Numbered from the stretch's first letter, positions 35,476 to 47,240 are shown. The stretch is 64,000 nucleotides of DNA from Litoditis marina (GCA_964036275.1 OZ038433.1:50299902-50363901), one strand, 5' to 3'. The notes: generated from the sequence alone by a model not told the origin. Numbers and translations are program-made.

Positions 35476-38299
35476 ATGTCTACTATATACCCGGGGTCGC
35501 AGCTCCCACTGATGGGGTGTCGTGGGTCTCAGAGAAGCGGCCGGAGACGCGAACCAGACCTCCGCCCAAGATGTCCTCGGTACATTCATATGAATGAGTA
35601 GACTAATACATATGCGGAAATAGAAAAATGTTAGGTGATAGGATAAACCAGTTTCTGGAACAGTTAGTTCACTTATAACACCTGTGAAGCATTTTAACGC
35701 GCAGACATTTTGTTTTTAGTAGAGAACAGTCTGCTAGTATTAATAATTAATGTAGAGTTGTGCTCATAAGGGAACTGGAAGTAAAATTTGAGTATTATTC
35801 GAACTTTGTTCCACCAAAACAGCGCATCTAAATTTTCTCGCTGCCACTATTCTGTATTACATGTCCAATGGTTGTTCAACCGTCTCGAAGTCGATGTGTC
35901 ACAGCAATCAACTCTTAGTTCACTGAAATGTTTCAGGAATTTGTCACTCAAGTACTGAAGCTGCTCTATTTGATGCTGTTCGGTATCCTTGGTGTGCTCT
36001 ACAGACACCGTTTCAATCACCTTTTTGGTGCCTACGAACAACTCGCCAATCGGGTTGTGAAGAAAATCCCAGTTTGATAATTACGATTTCAGAAACGGTG
36101 GAGTTCGCAATAAAATATAACAAGGATACTTTCATGAATTGAAAAACAACCTCACTTCCGTAAAAATGTCTAGGGATTTGAATAGTGTCCAGGTACAACA
36201 ATGACTTACAGTGGATGTTTTGCATTGTGTTCTTCTATTCTGTTTCGAATCACTTCACGTGTTTTTCAACTTCATTCAGTCTTTTTAACTATATTTTCCA
36301 TTCAAATCATTTAAGGTTGAAGAATGTGGAGCGGCTTCCGACAACATCGATTTGGACGCCGTTCGATTTGTGCTCCAAGTACTAGTTGAGGTGAGTGTTC
36401 CACTGATTCCTTACAAATGATAATTTACTCACTAGTCTTTTGAGATTTTAAAGTTTTCATTAGTTCTAGATTATAGGAAAACGCTAACCTTAAACTGCAT
36501 ACAAAAATCTATCGCCGGGATTGGATCACATAATCGTCCCTCTTAAACCGAGAAAGTTTACAAATTTACATAGATACATTACATAACTTTTTTCCCTATG
36601 TGTAGGGAACGACTGGGAAGTTTCTAGAAATCATCAATTGTTGTTCTCAATACTGATTTAGTTTTTTTTTCAGTACAAGGAGCATCTGTGGAACATGGCT
36701 TTCGCAATGTTTGTCTTAATTATCACTTCAGCTTTACTGCTAATTCAACTGAAATACGGAAAATCACCAAAGCAGGCCACCAAGATCATGGTAGGGTTTT
36801 ATGAATCTTCGAGCAAACATTTGATTGTGTTTCAAAAGTTTCGAGATAGGACGCTTCAAATAAGTTCCACTTACCAGTTCGATTCTGTTGATTCAGCAAA
36901 ACTATAGAATAGATTTATTCGCGATGTAACACGGGACATCCACATAGTATGTGGCACTCCAAATGAGTGAATGGAGAGAAATATTGAGAAGAAAAAGGTA
37001 TGGTTACCCTGTTACGCGCACATAGTATTACATGCAATTGAGCAGTGTTGAGTGTTGAAGAACGGTGATTGTACCAAATAACTTGTGGGACAGTAGTTAC
37101 TTTGAAAGAGACGTTCGGATGTTTTAGCTGTATCTGGTGGACGTTCTAATACTCATGGTGCTGTCTTGTTTGTCCACTGCGCGATTCTACATCGCCAAAA
37201 ACTTGGAACTTCACCTCCAGGGGGCTCTGGAAGGTGCGAACCGTCTGATTGACACCAACGAGTTCAATAATGAACTCAACTGTTTCATCGTTCCCAGGGA
37301 AAATGTGAGTGCTTGCTTTTTTTCGATATAATCCATGACCATCTTGCCAAATGGTTCATGTGAAAGCAATAATAGGTATTCGATTATCCGTCTTTGTAAG
37401 AATTATCTGACAACAACCAAAACCAGACCACCTTGCTGTTCGCAATTAGAATCAAAATTTTTAAACGACAGGATAAACAACTTTTTTCTCACCTTCCGAG
37501 TAACGGCATCATGAAAACATTTTGAATGATCATTTATGGGAAAACTCGTTAAAGTTTCAATTCTGATCTTCTGATTCCAGTTACCGTCCTGCGCGCGTTC
37601 AATACTGAGCGAAATCGGTCCATACAGGGTGAGATATCGCACTTCGGCGTTTCACCGTTTATATAAATACCAGATACACTTTCTATTTAATTGTTTGATA
37701 GATCTAAAACAGCTGTGTTGAGTGCGGCTGCTAAACTGCCCGTAGAGTAGTTGTTGACGTGATTTACACAAAATCCAATTGCAAATTTGCAGCCACTAAG
37801 GGTAAGTTTCCCGTCAACCTTTCGTTCACCGAGATAACCCGTGCAGGCGAGCTATTCGTTATTACAAACTGTTTTTTTCATAGAGCATAACTAGAACATC
37901 CTTGCTACTGAACCATTTTATTGTGAGGTTTCTAGGTATTTTTTTGTAGCAGCCTCGACGAGAAAGTGTATAGTTCAGAGAGACGCAGACTGCCTCAGCC
38001 TGCTGTGGCATCATTGACCTGCACGCTCTGTCGCTTTTGTAGCGTACTGATAATAGAACATTGATGCCAATGTTCTTGAGTAGATGACCGAACCACGAGA
38101 CCTGTTTTCCTATTTGGGTGCATTATAGGCGCAGGAGTGCCTGATCTTTCTCTGCCTGTGGACCGGAACCTACATTTCGTCGATGTTTCTGATTCTTTAT
38201 CACTTGTCTTTACCGACGCTAAGCGACCACTCCGCGACTGACGACATCCACACACAACACACACAGTCAATGGAACTCTCCTCTGTGTACAAACCGTAA
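35476..38299 (+). pseudogene. Four-helix membrane protein, tandem copy B (frameshifted exon 1)
   Basis: Exons: 35476-35579, 35937-36053, 36316-36390, 36674-36790, 37128-37304, 37581-37628, 38129-38299. Exon 1 is 104 bp where copies C and D have 105: one C is missing in the run AGCTCCC(C)ACTGA near 35507. The shifted frame meets a stop early in exon 2. Every other exon keeps its frame, its GT/AG signals and a full-length product, so the break is recent or an assembly error. Key features match copy A: VLQVLVE before helix 2, ANRLIDTNEFNNELNC in the loop, LPSC, and a slightly longer C-tail. If the frameshift is real, no membrane protein would be made from this start. Confidence 0.85.
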
Positions 38300-38530
38300 T
38301 CTTTGAACGGCTCTCTAATCGAAGAGTTTTCTATGTCGCGGATAACCCCCATCCCCAATATTATAATAATATGCATGCTAATATCCACTTTCTGCCATCG
38401 TCTGAACAATATCAGTTCCATAACTGATATTGTTCAGTTTCATTACTTCTCTTCCTCATACTATCCGTTTTTTTCTGCGAATCACAATGTATATGCAATG
38501 TTCGCAGTTCAAGGAGCACTTTCAAACCTA

Positions 38531-38640
38531 GTACGACGATTATGTGGACCAATTCCGACGCTTTGGTTCGTCAGACTGCAAATGAAAAATGTATCGCAGT
38601 ACCGAAGCGTTGTTTCGGTTCACATAATCGTCCATCTTCC
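38531..38640. mobile_element. AAGGACGATTATGTGG MITE downstream of copy B
   Basis: TACGACGATTATGTGGACCA at the left, GGTTCACATAATCGTCCATC at the right. The equivalent element after copy C is at 47241-47356. Confidence 0.8.
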
Positions 38641-38886
38641 AAGGCTCACTGAAAGGAAACAAGTTTCTAGAGTCCTATACTAAATGTGAATTATTCTAAT
38701 GCGCATGTAGTTTCAGTCAGTGTCTTCGCCAAAACGCTAGTTCGCACAATACTATTCAAAAACTATTATTTTGACGTGCAACCTGTACTGCGTTTACAAA
38801 CAATGTCCGTGTTTAACGGCATCAAGCCTAACGCGTTAAGTCAGTTGAATGTTTCAGTCTTGTCTGCTCGCGAGAAGGGTGTTCTC

Positions 38887-39518
38887 TAGGGTTGTTAAAC
38901 TCGAACTCGAAACTCGACTCGACTCGAAAAAACTCGAAAATTTTCGAGTTGAGCCGAACTCGAAACTCGAAAACTCGAAATTTCTCAAAACTCGAAAACT
39001 CGAAAACTCGAAAACTCGAAATTTTCCAAAAACGCGACAACTCGAAAACTCGAAAACTCGAAATTTTCCGAAACTCGAAAACTCGAAAACTCGAAAACTC
39101 GAAAATTCCCAAAACTCGAAAACTCGAAAACTCGAAAACTCGAAATTTTGAACGCGAAAACTCGAAAATCAAAATTTTGGACTCGAAAAATGTCTCTTTT
39201 TGGGTCCAAAAACACTCAAAACTCGACTCGACTCGAAAAAACTCGAAAATTTTCGAGTTGAGTCGAACTCGAAACTCGAAAACTCGAAATTTCCCAAAAC
39301 TCAAAAACTCGAAAACTCGAAAACTCGAAATTTCCCAAAACTCGAAAACTCGAAAACTCGAAAACTCGAAATTTTTCAAAACTTGAAAACTCGATAACTC
39401 GAAAACTCGAAATTTCCCAAAACTCGAAAACTCGAAAACTCGAAAACTCGAAATTTCCCAAAACTCGAAAACTCGAAAACTCGAAAACTCGAAATTTAGA
39501 ACTCGATTAACAACCCTA
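38887..39518. mobile_element. hAT-like non-autonomous element filled with CTCGAAAA repeats
   Basis: Perfect 12-bp terminal inverted repeats (TAGGGTTGTTAA / TTAACAACCCTA) and a perfect 8-bp target duplication GTGTTCTC (38879-38886 and 39519-39526). The 8-bp duplication and TAGGG ends are typical of hAT elements. The 632-bp interior is a minisatellite of ACTCGAAAA units grouped into longer blocks separated by TTTCCCAAA-like spacers. Copies A and C lack it at the matching site, giving empty sites. Phe/Ser/Arg-rich and Lys/Asn-rich ORFs here are repeat translations. Confidence 0.93.
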
Positions 39519-39811
39519 GTGTTCTCACAACGATGTGTGTTTTTCAACAGTAATCGAATCATGTTATCTTCACCATTCGATCTATGTTCTTTCTATGTTT
39601 CAAGTCGATTCTGCGCCATGTGTACTTTCGTGTTTTGATTCGGTAGTCTTTCTTTCATCATTTGCATATTTCGTATTTTGTACACTTGTCCACTTAATTA
39701 ATAAACAATACCACACATGTTCTTCTTGGTTACTTTTATGGCCGAAATTACAAGAAAATCTCATAAACTGAGCATTTTTGAAATCTATAGGAGCTTGGAA
39801 AATATCATAAT

Positions 39812-40016
39812 GGGGACGATTAGAGTGAAACTACTACGAAAGCCATGTTCACTGGTATATTCCACCGTAAAAAGCTCTTATGTACTGATTTAGTCATATG
39901 TATCTTAGCTTTTATCATAATGTATAAATATGACGAAATCAGTGCATAAGAGCTTTTTTACGGTGGAATATACCAGTGAACATGGCTTTCGTAGTAGTTT
40001 CACTCTAATCGTCCCC
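39812..40016. mobile_element. Fold-back element, ~88-bp arms
   Basis: GGGGACGATTAGAGTGAAAC starts the left arm and GTTTCACTCTAATCGTCCCC ends the right arm. The arms are nearly perfect over about 88 bp around a ~30-bp loop. The equivalent sites after copies A (near 32350) and C (near 47900) are empty. Confidence 0.9.
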
Positions 40017-40650
40017 ACACATAGTGATTTCAACAATGGGCGGTAACTAGAAATATCTTCGATGAAACATCCCAACGCGTATCAAACTATATCCTCGGGA
40101 ACAAAGAAATAGCTTTAGTGACAGTTTAAAAATGTTACATATGGGTATTCGATGACAGAAGTAAACAAAAAAGCTTAATCTTCATAAATTACACTAGTTT
40201 TCTCACTTACAAGTTTCAAAACATTTGTTGTATCTCAATGAAAACGATGCAGCAACCAAAGGAATGGAAGTAGTTGCATGCCAATGATGAGAGTGGTTTC
40301 CAAAGTATAATGAACTTTTGATCAAAATCACTGTTCTCGTATTTTGAGAAGTTAACTCTTATTTAAATGTAAATCGAAATACGGAAAGCAAATCGACTAA
40401 TAAAGCAGATTTCACATAGTTTCGTTTCTCGGGTGTTTTACGTTATCTAAGCTACGTGTCACTCTCTCTTGACGAAATCAAACAACAAACAAGTCAATTT
40501 TGAACAAGATACTTTTTTGAGCTACAAGGAAGCCGCAACTGTGTATGTCGATTCTGCTGTGTCTGTACTTTGGACCCGTTGCTTTTCGGTCGTTTATCGT
40601 GAATTATGGCGTGTATCCAATTCAAACTACGGGAGTTGTTGAAGTAGGAC

Positions 40651-40764
40651 GATTATGTGGACTAATCCCATGTCAACGGTCCTTCAAACTGCAATTGAAA
40701 AATGTATTGCAGTTTAAAGGTCTGAAGCGTTGCGATTGGACCACGTAACCGTCCTTCTTCAAAG
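40651..40764. mobile_element. AAGGACGATTATGTGG MITE, extra copy in spacer B
   Basis: TAGGACGATTATGTGGACTA at the left, GGACCACGTAACCGTCCTTC at the right. It is inserted within a sequence (GTTGTTGAAG / TCAAAGTCGAAC) that is continuous in the spacer after copy A near 33630. Confidence 0.8.
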
Positions 40765-41210
40765 TCGAACTCAAAAGTCGCACACCTTAGCTGTGGTCAT
40801 CGCCCATCTATATACCCCGCGAGCAGATGGTCTCTACACAGGGTTCGGGAGACAAATAGCCGCGCTTTGCCAAAGCGCGGCGCTTAATTGCGCCTAACAG
40901 CTATTAGCTAGCTATCTGCACGCAATACGCCGTTAGTTGGGTACTTGGTACTTGATACCATCTGGCAATCATTTCGGTTGTCATGGCTACACAGACCACC
41001 CGCGCAGCAAACCAACTATGCTTATTGTTTATATTTATGTTTACACAACATTTTCGCATTTTGTTGAATTTGTGTGTTTAGATTCTACACATTTTAGTAT
41101 TAACACAAATCCATTTAATCAGATCGTAGAGACGAAAAGCCTGTTGAAACGTGAAGAATGTTAGCAATTGTGGCGGTTTTTTGGTCTCAGTATTTTTGAT
41201 TATATTAGAG

Positions 41211-41328
41211 AAGGACGATTGTGTGGTCCAATCTCAACGCTTCAGTCCTTTAAACTGCAACACACTTTCAATTGCAGTTCAAAGGACCGTTGACACGGGA
41301 TTGGTCCACGTAATCGTCTTGCTTTAAA
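41211..41328. mobile_element. AAGGACGATTATGTGG MITE, ancestral spacer copy
   Basis: Same spacer position as 34281-34396 and 52570-52686. Confidence 0.8.
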
Positions 41329-41387
41329 TGATTTCGATTGCATTTGAGATGCAACCAGGTTGTATTTGAAAGACCCAATGGTTTAGT

Positions 41388-41521
41388 ATACTGTTAGTCA
41401 ACTGCACAGTAACGTGAAGCATGATTAACACATCATAACTCAGAAACGTGCAATGACAAAGTGCACAATTACTCAATAGAATGCCAACTTCACGTGACTA
41501 TTCAATTTACTTCTAGTGTAC
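41388..41521 (+). mobile_element. ~125-bp CACGTGA MITE, spacer after copy B
   Basis: Intact copy. It provides the empty site for the element inserted at 52840-53931 in the next spacer. Confidence 0.8.
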
Positions 41522-42044
41522 ACATGCAGCCTAGTTGCATTTTGATTGCCTGCAACCGGGTTTCATGTGTAATTGGACCAATTATTATGCAGCTTCTCAA
41601 GTCTTTGTTAGCCAATATACACGTGTGAATAACAATTAGAGTGTGTTTATACATGTCATTAAGATGTTTGTAAACATTTAAACGTTATTTAAAATACAAA
41701 CGAGTTCACATTTTCTCAGATATTTATTCATTCACCTCTCTTCGTTACGAGGTGAATGAATACTTGTCATATTTGTAATCGCAGCATCTACTGAGTAGAT
41801 CTCGGTCCCTCTTTTATTGAAGACATGGTGGTTAATCGAATGCTCTTGTGGCATTGATCCAGTGATATGCACGAAATTTCTTGGAAGGAGGGAAAGAGAC
41901 TGTTTGTAAACATTAAATTATAAGAAAAACTAGGAGATTGAAATTATTATACAAAACCACGTTGCTTGTATAAACAAGCTCAACTAGCTGTTGATATACT
42001 TTCATTTCTGTGAGCACGAACAGATTATTGTCTCATTATTACTG

Positions 42045-42213
42045 AGTACGTATGCTAGAAGATCCCGGCCTCTTCATCCCATCCGGCGTCTCTTCTATCA
42101 TACGCTCTTTCTCTGCTCTCACATCCCGCCGGGATGTAAGAGACGAAGAAAGGAAGGCGGAGCGAGAGACGCAGGATGGGATGAAGGTGTCGGGATCTTC
42201 TAGCATACGTACT
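42045..42213. mobile_element. 169-bp MITE with CTG target duplication, copy 2
   Basis: Perfect ends AGTACGTATGCTAG / CTAGCATACGTACT. The spacer after copy A reads TTACTGATCAGCC uninterrupted (near 35115); here it reads TTACTG, element, CTGATCAGCC, which proves a 3-bp duplication. Same length as the copy at 17714-17882. Confidence 0.93.
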
Positions 42214-42298
42214 CTGATCAGCCACCAAAACGTTTGTAGGCGCCTTTCTCAACCTTTACACCTCGACGTCTAGTTACTGTTCCAGCATGGCTCCTATC

Positions 42299-42536
42299 TT
42301 ATAGTCGACACCATTCCTACTGAGACTCCTACAGTACCTTTTCGCGTTGTACAATGGCCATTTTGTAATGCAAACTTCAACTTCGTCAAGAATTATTTGA
42401 AATACTCGTTGTAATAGGTTGTCATAATCTGAATTGAAAATTGTTAATCATTCCGATAATATTTACGTTATTTAAACAATCTTGAAGTTTGGTTTTCTTA
42501 CTGTAGGAGTCTCAGTAGCAATGAAAAAGACTATAC
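42299..42536. mobile_element. ~239-bp CTACTGAGACTCC MITE upstream of copy C
   Basis: Orthologous by position to 35202-35440. Confidence 0.8.
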
Positions 42537-42572
42537 TCAGAACATAAAATCAAATCGTCTGAATGTTTCAGG

Positions 42573-45500
42573 ATGTCTACTATATACCCGGGGTCGCAGC
42601 TCCCCACTGATGGGGTGTCGTGGGTCTCAGAGAAGCGGCCGGAGACGCGAACTAGACCTCCGTCCAAGATGCACTCGGTACATTCATATGAATGAGTAGA
42701 ATAATACATATACGGAAATAGAAAAATGTTAGGTGATAGGATGAACCAGTTTCTGGAACAGTTAGTTCACTTATACCACCTGTGAAGCATTTCAACGCGC
42801 AGACATTTTCGTTTTTAGTAGAGAACAGTCTGCTTATTATTGATGTAGAGTTGTGCTCATAAGGAAACTGGAAGTAAATTTTGTTTATTATTCAAATTGT
42901 GTTCCACCAAAACAGCGCATCTGATATTTTCTCGCTGCCACTAATCTGTATTACATGTCCAATGGTTGTTCAACCGTCTCGAAGTCGATGTGTCACAGCA
43001 ATCAACTTTTAGTACACTGAAATGTTTCAGGAATTCCGCACTCAAGTACTGAAGCTGCTCTATTTGATGCTGTTCGCTGTCCTTAGTGTGCTCTACATAC
43101 ACCGTTTCAATCTCAGTTTTGGTGCCTACGAACAACTCGCCAATCGGGTTTGTGAAGAAAATCCCAGTTTGATAATTACAATTTCATGAACGGTGGAGTT
43201 CGCAATAAAATATAACAAGGATACTAACATGAAGTGAAAAACAACCCTCACTTCCGTAAAAATGCCCAGGAATTTGAATTGTATCCAGGTACAACAATGA
43301 CTTACAGTGGATGTTTTGCATTGTGTTCTTCTATTCTGTTTCGAATCACTTCACGTGTTTCTCAACTTCATTCAATCTTTTCAACTTCATTCAATTTTTC
43401 AACTTCATTCAATTTCTCAACTTCATTCAATTTTTCATTCAAAGTATTTCAGGTTGAAGAGAGTGGAGCGGCTTCCGACAACATTGATTTGAACGCCGTT
43501 CGATTTGTGCTCCAAGTACTAGTTGATGTGAGTGTTCCACTGATTCCATATAAATGATAATTCACTCACTTGTCTTTTGAGATTTTAAAATTTTCATTAG
43601 TTTCAGATTATAGGAAAACGCTATCGTTAAACTGCATACAAAAATGTATTGCCGGGATCGGATCACATAATCGTCCCTCTTAAACCGAGAAAGTATACAA
43701 ATTTACATAGATACACTATTTATAAACAAACCGCCGGAATTCCTCAAGGAAATAATGCATCTCCACTACTTGCAGACTTAACATTAGCCTTTATGGAATA
43801 CAAGTATATCATGGCTAATCAAGATAAGTTCAGGAAATTTAACGTGAGATCTTTTCGATACATGGATGACTTACTCATAATCTATAAGCCAGATCAGTCA
43901 CAAACAGTAGAAAACTTTTCGGATATTTATGACAACCAACTTCAACTGGAAAAAACTAACGAAAGCGTACATTCCTGCAATTATCTAGACCTTAACATTA
44001 CCATAGATAACATGAATAAAGTATGCATAACAAAACTATATAATAAAACTGATGATTACCAGTTTAAAATTCAAAAGTATCCGCACTATCAATCTAATAT
44101 ACCTTTACAAATTGGACTCAATACGATTACAGGAGAACTTATTAGATTTTCCAGAAGTTGTTCAAAAGTTGAAGATCTCTTAGATAGAGCTGATAATTTA
44201 ATCCAAGACTACAAATCCAATGAATTTCCACCTATTGTTATCATAAATAGAATACTCAGGGTTATTAAAAACAATGAACTAATAAAATACAAGTACAATC
44301 CTGCTGAAATGAATAAATACTGCCATAGCCTGAAGAACAAACATAGCTGAGTGTTTTTGGTCAACAATGCAGAGCCTGATCGTGTGATCATGGAGCAAAC
44401 TACAGATCAAGATCAAAAACAGGGTATATAAAGGGTGCCAAACCCAGACACACACACTATTCTCTAGACTACCACCCCTGCCCTCCACAATAGGATACAG
44501 GTATAACATTTTTTGTGTTTTCATTACATATTAACTCGTTCGATTACACTTAAATTCTAGTTGGTGGAATCTCCTGAAGATGCCGTAACCGCCAACTAGA
44601 ATAGCATCGTCGAGATTTAACGGCGAAACGATGCAAACAAAATTTAACCTATAAATTTTAATTAATATAAGAAAAATTTTCTTTTCTCTCTAGATTACTG
44701 TTAACTTAATTATAACTTTTTAAACATATTAGTCCATTAACTAATACTCTATTAACACAATAACATTTACATTTTGTTTTTCTAATTACATAACGTTTTT
44801 CCCTATGTGTAGGGAACGACTGGGAAGTTTCTAGAAATCATCAATTTTTGTTCTCAATACTGATTTAGTTTTTTTTCAGTACAAGGAGCATGTGTGGAAA
44901 ATGGCTTTCGCAATGTTTGTCCTAATTATCACTTCAGCTTTACTGCTTATTCAACTGAAATACGGGAAATCACAAAATCAGGCCAGGATCATGGTAGGTT
45001 TTCATGAATCTTCGGGCAAACATTTAATTGCGTTTCAAAAGTTTTGAGATATGACGCCTCAGAGAAGTTCTACTTACCAGCTCGATTCAGTTGATTTTAG
45101 CAAAACTATAGAATATATTTATCGGCGATTTAACACGTGACTTCTACATAGTATGTGACACTCTAAATGGGTAAATGGAGCGGAAAATTGAGAACAAAAG
45201 TCAATTCAGAAAACGAGGAACATCGTTGAACATGTTATAATCAAGGTCTCGCAATTTACAACGTAACTGATATGGTGATAAAACATTACATTCACTACTA
45301 GTGAAAATATTCCAATACTGTTCAACCCGTGAGAAATTCCAATTATCATCACGATAAAGCCTAGATTGACGAATCAATCTATTTCTATGTCTAGCATTCC
45401 AGCTCAGGACAGAGGGACACCTGACCTATTTTGATTTTTCAAACATTATTTTGTGCGCTTGCCATAAATCAATGCCTATTCTTCCTAGATTGACGAATCA

Positions 45501-47004
45501 ATGCCTATCAATCGTACCTTGATTGAGTATTCAGTTTCAAGAGCCTATCTTTGTAGGAACTGAATGGAATCTTACATCAAATACAAACAATTTTGGTGAA
45601 ACTTCTCAATGGAGACTCCAAACGACAACATAACTTAGACTTAGGGGAAGGATTGAACACTTCTGAGCAATATTCAAGGATGAGCCTGACATAAACATTG
45701 AAGATCATCATCAAAAATATGTAAGCGCACCCCAAGACATGATGGAATGATTTTCGATGACACTGTGCCCAGATTTGAGGGAGCGGACAGTGTTGCCGCC
45801 ACCGCCATGTTATTTTGGCAACTTATTTTCCCATTTCGGTTTTCGGATAATTCATTCGGATGTTTTAGATGTTTCTGGTGGACGTTATAACCCTCGTGGT
45901 GCTGTTCTATCTGTTCACTGCGCGATTATGCATCGCCAAAATCCTGAAACTTCACCTCGAGGAGGCTCTGGAAAGTGCGAACCGTCTAACTGACACCAAC
46001 GAGTTCAATAATGAACTTAACTGTTCCATCGTTCCCAGGGAAAATGTGAGTGCTTGCTTTTTTCGATATATTCCATGACCATCTTGCCAAATGGTTCATG
46101 TAAAAGCAATAATAGGTATTTGATTATCACTCTTTATAGAAATTATCTGACTGAAACTGAAACCAGACCACTTTGATGTTCGCAATCAGAATCAAGTTTT
46201 TGAAGGACAAGATGAATAACTTTTTTCTCACTGTCCGAGTAACGGCATAATCGAAACTTTTAAATTACCATTTATGTGAAAACTCGTTAAAGTTTCAATA
46301 CTGATCTTCTGATTTCAGTTACCGTCCTGCGCGCGTTCAATACTGAGCGACATTGGTCCAGACAGGGTAAGATATCGCACTTCGGCGTTTCACCGTTTAT
46401 ATAAATACCAGATACACTTTCTATTCAATTGTTTGATAGATCTAAAACAGTTGTGTCGAGTGCGGCTGCTAAACTGCCCATAGAATAGTTGTTGGCATGA
46501 TTTAAACATAATCCAATTGCAAATTTGCAGCCACAACGGCTAAGTTTCCCGTCAACTTTTTGTTCACCGAGATAACCCGTGCATGCGAGCTATCCGTTAT
46601 CACAAACTGTTTCTTTCATAGAGCATAGCTAGAACATTCTTGCTCTATTGGGAGGTTTCTAGTAATCGTTTTGTAGCAGCTTCGACGAGAGAGTGTGCAG
46701 TTCAGAGAGACGCAGACTGTCTCAGCCCGCTGCGGCAGCACGCTCTGTCGCTTTTGTAGCGTACTGATAACAGAACATTGATGCCAATGTTCTTGAGTAG
46801 ATGACCGAACCACGAGACCTGTTTTCCTATTTGGGTGCATTATAGGCGCAGGGGTGCCTGATCTCTCTCTGCCTGTTGACCGGATCCTACATTTTGTCGA
46901 TGTTTCTGATTCTTTATAACTTGTCTTCACCGACGCTACGCGACCGCTCCGCGACTGACGACATCCACACACAACACACACTCTCCTTTGTGTACGAACC
47001 GTAA
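42573..47004 (+). CDS. Four-helix membrane protein, tandem copy C (intact)
   Basis: Exons: 42573-42677, 43031-43147, 43453-43527, 44880-44993, 45869-46045, 46319-46366, 46846-47004 (TAA). All junctions are GT/AG and phase 0, giving 264 codons. Exon lengths match copy A except for a shorter, diverged exon 1 (MSTIYPGSQLPTDGVSWVSE) and small changes in exons 3, 4 and 7. Predicted order is the same: four hydrophobic helices, with the ANRLTDTNEFNNELNC and LPSC cysteines in the loop before helix 4. The intron between exons 3 and 4 is enlarged by a truncated Penelope-like element and the next intron by ~0.5 kb of other sequence; neither disturbs a splice site. This is the only duplicate after A with a full open frame. 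Confidence 0.87.
43725..44348 (+). pseudogene. Reverse transcriptase, C-terminal part (Penelope-like)
   Basis: Open frame reading from YKQTAGIPQG through the stop at 44348. RT motifs present: GIPQGNNASPLLADLTLAF (motif B), FRYMDDLLIIY (motif C, catalytic DD), then CNYLDLNITID, KYPHYQSNIPLQ and TGELIRFSRSC in the thumb. Palm motifs upstream of B (RT1, motif A) are missing through truncation. The same layout, with different sequence, occurs at 49395-50570. The FRY(M/I)DD box, the NTITGELxRF block and the associated ribozyme-like RNA fit Penelope-like elements. Confidence 0.75.
44557..44634 (+). ncRNA. Hammerhead-like structured RNA with non-canonical strand order, copy 1
   Basis: Hairpin 1: CTAGTTGGTGG (44557-44567) pairs with CCGCCAACTAG (44589-44599), 11 bp with one G.U. 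Its loop reads AATCTC-CTGAAGA-TGCCGTAA. Hairpin 2: GCATCG (44604-44609) pairs with CGATGC (44629-44634). Its loop reads UC, GAGATT, TAACGGC, GAAA. The loops complement each other: AATCTC/GAGATT and GCCGT/ACGGC. So CUGANGA, GUC and GAAA, the three core segments of a hammerhead ribozyme, are each flanked by the expected stems I, II and III. However, the order is I-CUGANGA-II, then III'-GUC-I', then II'-GAAA-III. It lies about 210 bp after the RT stop. The copy at 50735-50797 has the same plan. Activity is not shown. Confidence 0.5.
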
Positions 47005-47050
47005 TCTTTGAACGGCTCTGTAATCGAAGAGTTTCCTATGTCGCGGATAA

Positions 47051-47067
47051 CCCCCCCCCCCCCCCCC
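47051..47067. repeat. Run of 17 C after copy C
   Basis: Copy B has CCCCCATCCCC at the same place, so the homopolymer expanded after duplication. Confidence 0.9.
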
Positions 47068-47240
47068 AATATTGTAATATGCATGCTAATATCGATTTTC
47101 TGCGATCGTTTAAACAATATCAGTTCCATAACTGATATTGTTCAGTTTCATTACTTCTCTACCTCATACTGTCCGTTTCTTTTCTGCGAATCACAACGTA
47201 TATGCTATGTTCGCAGTTCAAGGAGCACTTTCTAACTTAG

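Larger units (their letters stand above)
43719..44781 (+). mobile_element. 5'-truncated Penelope-like retroelement in copy C intron 3
   Basis: The copy B intron is continuous here (TTACATAGATACATTACATAAC near 36575), while copy C is split between GATACACTA and CTAATTACATAAC, giving a likely short CTA duplication. The insert holds the RT C-terminal half, then ~430 bp of 3' sequence including the structured RNA at 44557-44634. Truncation inside RT fits target-primed reverse transcription. Confidence 0.8.

Noticed and set aside
38828..39562. 244-codon Phe/Ser/Arg-rich frame and overlapping Lys/Asn-rich frames
   Set aside because: They coincide exactly with the CTCGAAAA minisatellite inside the hAT-like element; every frame is open because the unit lacks stops.
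44557..44634. A standard type I, II or III hammerhead
   Set aside because: The required cyclic strand order is not met in the linear sequence; reported instead as a permuted or dimer-dependent candidate.
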